A DNA stretch of 16,749 nt. Origin: an uncultured Succinatimonas sp. (GTDB lineage Bacteria; Pseudomonadota; Gammaproteobacteria; Enterobacterales; Succinivibrionaceae). The stretch lies in the NCBI GenBank assembly GCA_900548485.1, contig URKL01000005.1, positions 1 through 16,749 on the forward strand. Reading direction: 5' to 3'. Below are positions 15,084 through 16,749 of the stretch, in pieces. The notes beneath the pieces were generated by a model. That model saw only the letters and a list, made by a program, of their open reading frames with translations, ran no database searches and was not told the origin of the DNA. A program made the position numbers and the translations under genes. The stretch's first letter is position 1; the number at the start of each line of letters is the position of its first letter.

Positions 15084-16490
15084 TTATTCTTCTGCAACAG
15101 TCTGCATGTCAGGAGTATTGAAGCGCAAAATTTGACGAGCATATTTGTCAAATAAATTATAGCTTTCTAAAGTACTCGGACTTTGTACTGATATTGGAGT
15201 AGTTTTTAAGGTTTCCAAAGTCTCTATATTAGCCTTAAAGGCATGAGTTTCTGGATTGTAGTAACCTTTTATCAATGCTAAAGCTTGCTCTATATCAGCT
15301 ACATAGGCTTGCTCGTTTTGTTCATAAACTGCCATTTTAGCTAATAAGATTTGTGATTTTAAGTTTTCAAGTAAAAGCTTAGCTTGATCTGCAGATAAGA
15401 AAGCATTTACAGCTTGCTCATCACGGCGACGAATTTCGACAAAACGTGAGGAGAAGTCTTTTAATGATACTAATAAGTTATCTTTCCACTCAATTAAAGT
15501 TTCAGTAACAGTATCAGCTTTTTTATAGTTTTGCTCACGTTGATCTGCTGTGCTAACCTCAGCTAAGGTCATTTTATCAAGGTTATTGTATACACTATCA
15601 AGTTTATTGACTAAACCGCGCAAATCTAGCTGAGGGATATTTTTTATCTTCATAATATCGTTGGCTAAGACTTCACGAATTTTATTGATTTGCTCTTCTT
15701 CAATTCCTGCGAGCAAGTCATTGGCACTATTTAAGCACCATAATGCAGCTTTAGGATCGCGAGCAAATACAGCCATTCTATAAGCAGAACTTACAAGGAA
15801 ATAGCTTTGTGCTTTACGCCAATCGTCAGGGTCTCGAGCTTCATAGCGGTTTAATTGTTTCTTAACATCTTCTAAATATGAAGTTTCAGTGTCAACTTTC
15901 TTTGTAATCTCTTCTAAAGAGGCTAATAAAGATTCATTTTTATTTGTAAGATCGTTATTTGTATTAGCAAGTTTTTGAATTTCGCTAATCTCTTGAGTGT
16001 AAGCTTTATTATTATCAAGAAGTGCTTGCTTTTCTTTTTCTAGCTCTTGTACCTTATTTGCAACTTCTGCCTGCATTTTGTCTAAAGAGGCTTGATTGTT
16101 AGTTTGCAAATACCACATATAACCGCCGCAAACTAAAACAAGAGCAATTATCAGTAAATTAGAAACGCGAGAACGCGCTTTAAGTCTTTGTATGGACTCG
16201 TTAATTTTTTGCTCATCTAAAACTTGGGCAACTTGAGGCTCTGCTTTAAGAGTATAAGCTTCTTTCACAGATTGTTCTTGAGTTTCATCTTGAACCTTTT
16301 CTGCAGATTCTTTTTTATCTTCAGCCTGATTATCCTCAATAAGTTCTTTTAAATCTTCAGCATTATTTACTGGTTGCTTTTGATCGCCTGATACTTGATT
16401 AAGCTCCTCTTTATTAGGAATAGAGGAAGCAGGGGTATTTTCAGTAGTGGTATCTTCAGCGACTTGGTTTATTTGTTTTTGTTCTTTCAT
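15084..16490 (-). CDS. hemX: HemX-like membrane protein with coiled coil
   Basis: Member of the HemX family (once proposed to be a uroporphyrinogen-III methyltransferase, on weak grounds). The 468-residue product starts with a long Gln/Glu/Lys-rich cytoplasmic segment (1-108), has one membrane helix (about 110-128), a heptad-like coiled coil (about 130-217), and then the conserved periplasmic domain with PDDWRKAQSYFLVSSAYRMA, WKDNLLVSLKDF and RFVEIRRRDEQAV. E. coli HemX is about 393 residues; the excess is mainly the acidic N-terminal tail. I choose ATG 16490; no clear ribosome site precedes it, nor the in-frame TTG 21 bases earlier, so the start is less sure than the gene. It is first in a hemX-hemY unit; hemC and hemD, which usually precede it, are not in the 238 bases upstream. 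Confidence 0.88.
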   Translation of the reverse strand: MKEQKQINQVAEDTTTENTPASSIPNKEELNQVSGDQKQPVNNAEDLKELIEDNQAEDKKESAEKVQDETQEQSVKEAYTLKAEPQVAQVLDEQKINESIQRLKARSRVSNLLIIALVLVCGGYMWYLQTNNQASLDKMQAEVANKVQELEKEKQALLDNNKAYTQEISEIQKLANTNNDLTNKNESLLASLEEITKKVDTETSYLEDVKKQLNRYEARDPDDWRKAQSYFLVSSAYRMAVFARDPKAALWCLNSANDLLAGIEEEQINKIREVLANDIMKIKNIPQLDLRGLVNKLDSVYNNLDKMTLAEVSTADQREQNYKKADTVTETLIEWKDNLLVSLKDFSSRFVEIRRRDEQAVNAFLSADQAKLLLENLKSQILLAKMAVYEQNEQAYVADIEQALALIKGYYNPETHAFKANIETLETLKTTPISVQSPSTLESYNLFDKYARQILRFNTPDMQTVAEE

Positions 16491-16624
16491 ATATAGGGCC
16501 AGTCTCAGCAAATTGAGTAGAAAAGTTAACTACGCAAGTATTTATAATAACATGCTTTATAATTTAGACTAAAAATTGCACATGAAGATTACCTCAAAGG
16601 ATCTGTTTAGATCACATTTTGGAA

Positions 16625-16642
16625 GGCTCTTTGCAAAAATAG
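16625..16642 (+). other. Possible insertion-sequence end (speculative)
   Basis: GGCTCTTTGCAAAAATAG resembles, from memory, the terminal repeats of ISL3-family elements, which begin near GGxTCTTTG and make 8-base target duplications. The preceding octamer is TTTTGGAA (16617-16624). The other end would lie outside the window, and no transposase is visible. Confidence 0.2.
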
Positions 16643-16667
16643 CTGTTATTAAATTTATCAAATTTTG

Positions 16668-16740
16668 GGCACACAAAACCTCGTACTTCAGTGTGAGGAT
16701 GTAGTGTGCCGATTAGAAAAATGAAATTTTTCTAATCCGG
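16668..16740. other. Nested hairpin block, possible structured RNA or element end
   Basis: Outer stem GGCACAC (16668-16674) / GTGTGCC (16704-16710) encloses, across an internal loop, an eight-base stem CCTCGTAC (16679-16686) / GTGTGAGG (16691-16698) with two G-U pairs (when read as plus-strand RNA) and a TTCA tetraloop. It abuts directly a perfect 12-base stem (16711-16722 with 16726-16737) closed by GAA. No U-tract follows on either strand. No coding frame is supported here; on the minus strand all three frames meet a stop before hemX. Confidence 0.5.
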
Positions 16741-16749
16741 TGTGTTCTG

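Noticed and set aside
1..16749. CRISPR array, tRNA, rRNA, prophage or defence genes
   Set aside because: No regularly spaced repeats, no cloverleaf or rRNA sequence, and every substantial gene is explained by a housekeeping or envelope family.

Overview
The window is AT-rich bacterial chromosome (my estimate is under 40% GC) with ordinary Gram-negative housekeeping and envelope genes. Gene families and order (acrR facing acrAB, yciA, a YihG-type acyltransferase, ilvE-ilvD-ilvA, hemX-hemY) point to a gammaproteobacterium. The low GC and TTA-rich leucine usage would fit a host-associated anaerobe such as a member of the Succinivibrionaceae, but that placement is inference. There are no rRNA, tRNA, CRISPR or phage genes.

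Layout. (1) 1-4880: a minus-strand acrA-acrB operon encoding the inner-membrane pump and periplasmic adaptor of an RND multidrug efflux system. It ends in a strong terminator. Its TetR-family repressor acrR is divergent, and the gap between them holds a dyad very like the E. coli AcrR operator. No TolC-type gene is present. (2) 5508-5996: yciA, an acyl-CoA thioesterase, converges on acrR and overlaps it by 33 bases. (3) 6176-7839: a two-gene plus-strand unit, a lone squalene/phytoene synthase-family gene overlapping by one base a dsbA-like periplasmic thiol oxidoreductase with a CGHC active site, followed by a terminator. (4) 7897-8808: a YihG-like lysophosphatidate acyltransferase on the minus strand. 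(5) 8809-9082: a divergent regulatory region with a 16-base perfect palindrome, a consensus -10 box and a foldable leader ahead of ilvE. (6) 9083-13466: ilvE, an intrinsic terminator, then ilvD and ilvA, for branched-chain amino acid synthesis from threonine and 2-keto acids. (7) 13467-13808: 342 bases without a convincing gene, holding hairpins. (8) 13809-16490: a minus-strand hemX-hemY operon of membrane proteins without hemC or hemD just upstream. (9) 16625-16749: a nested hairpin block that may be the edge of a mobile element or a structured RNA.

Most genes are ordinary. The least expected items are the isolated squalene synthase-like gene with a degraded second signature, the structured block beside hemX, the candidate ilvE leader, and the terminator inside the ilv cluster. 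I did not find a convincing new multi-gene system.
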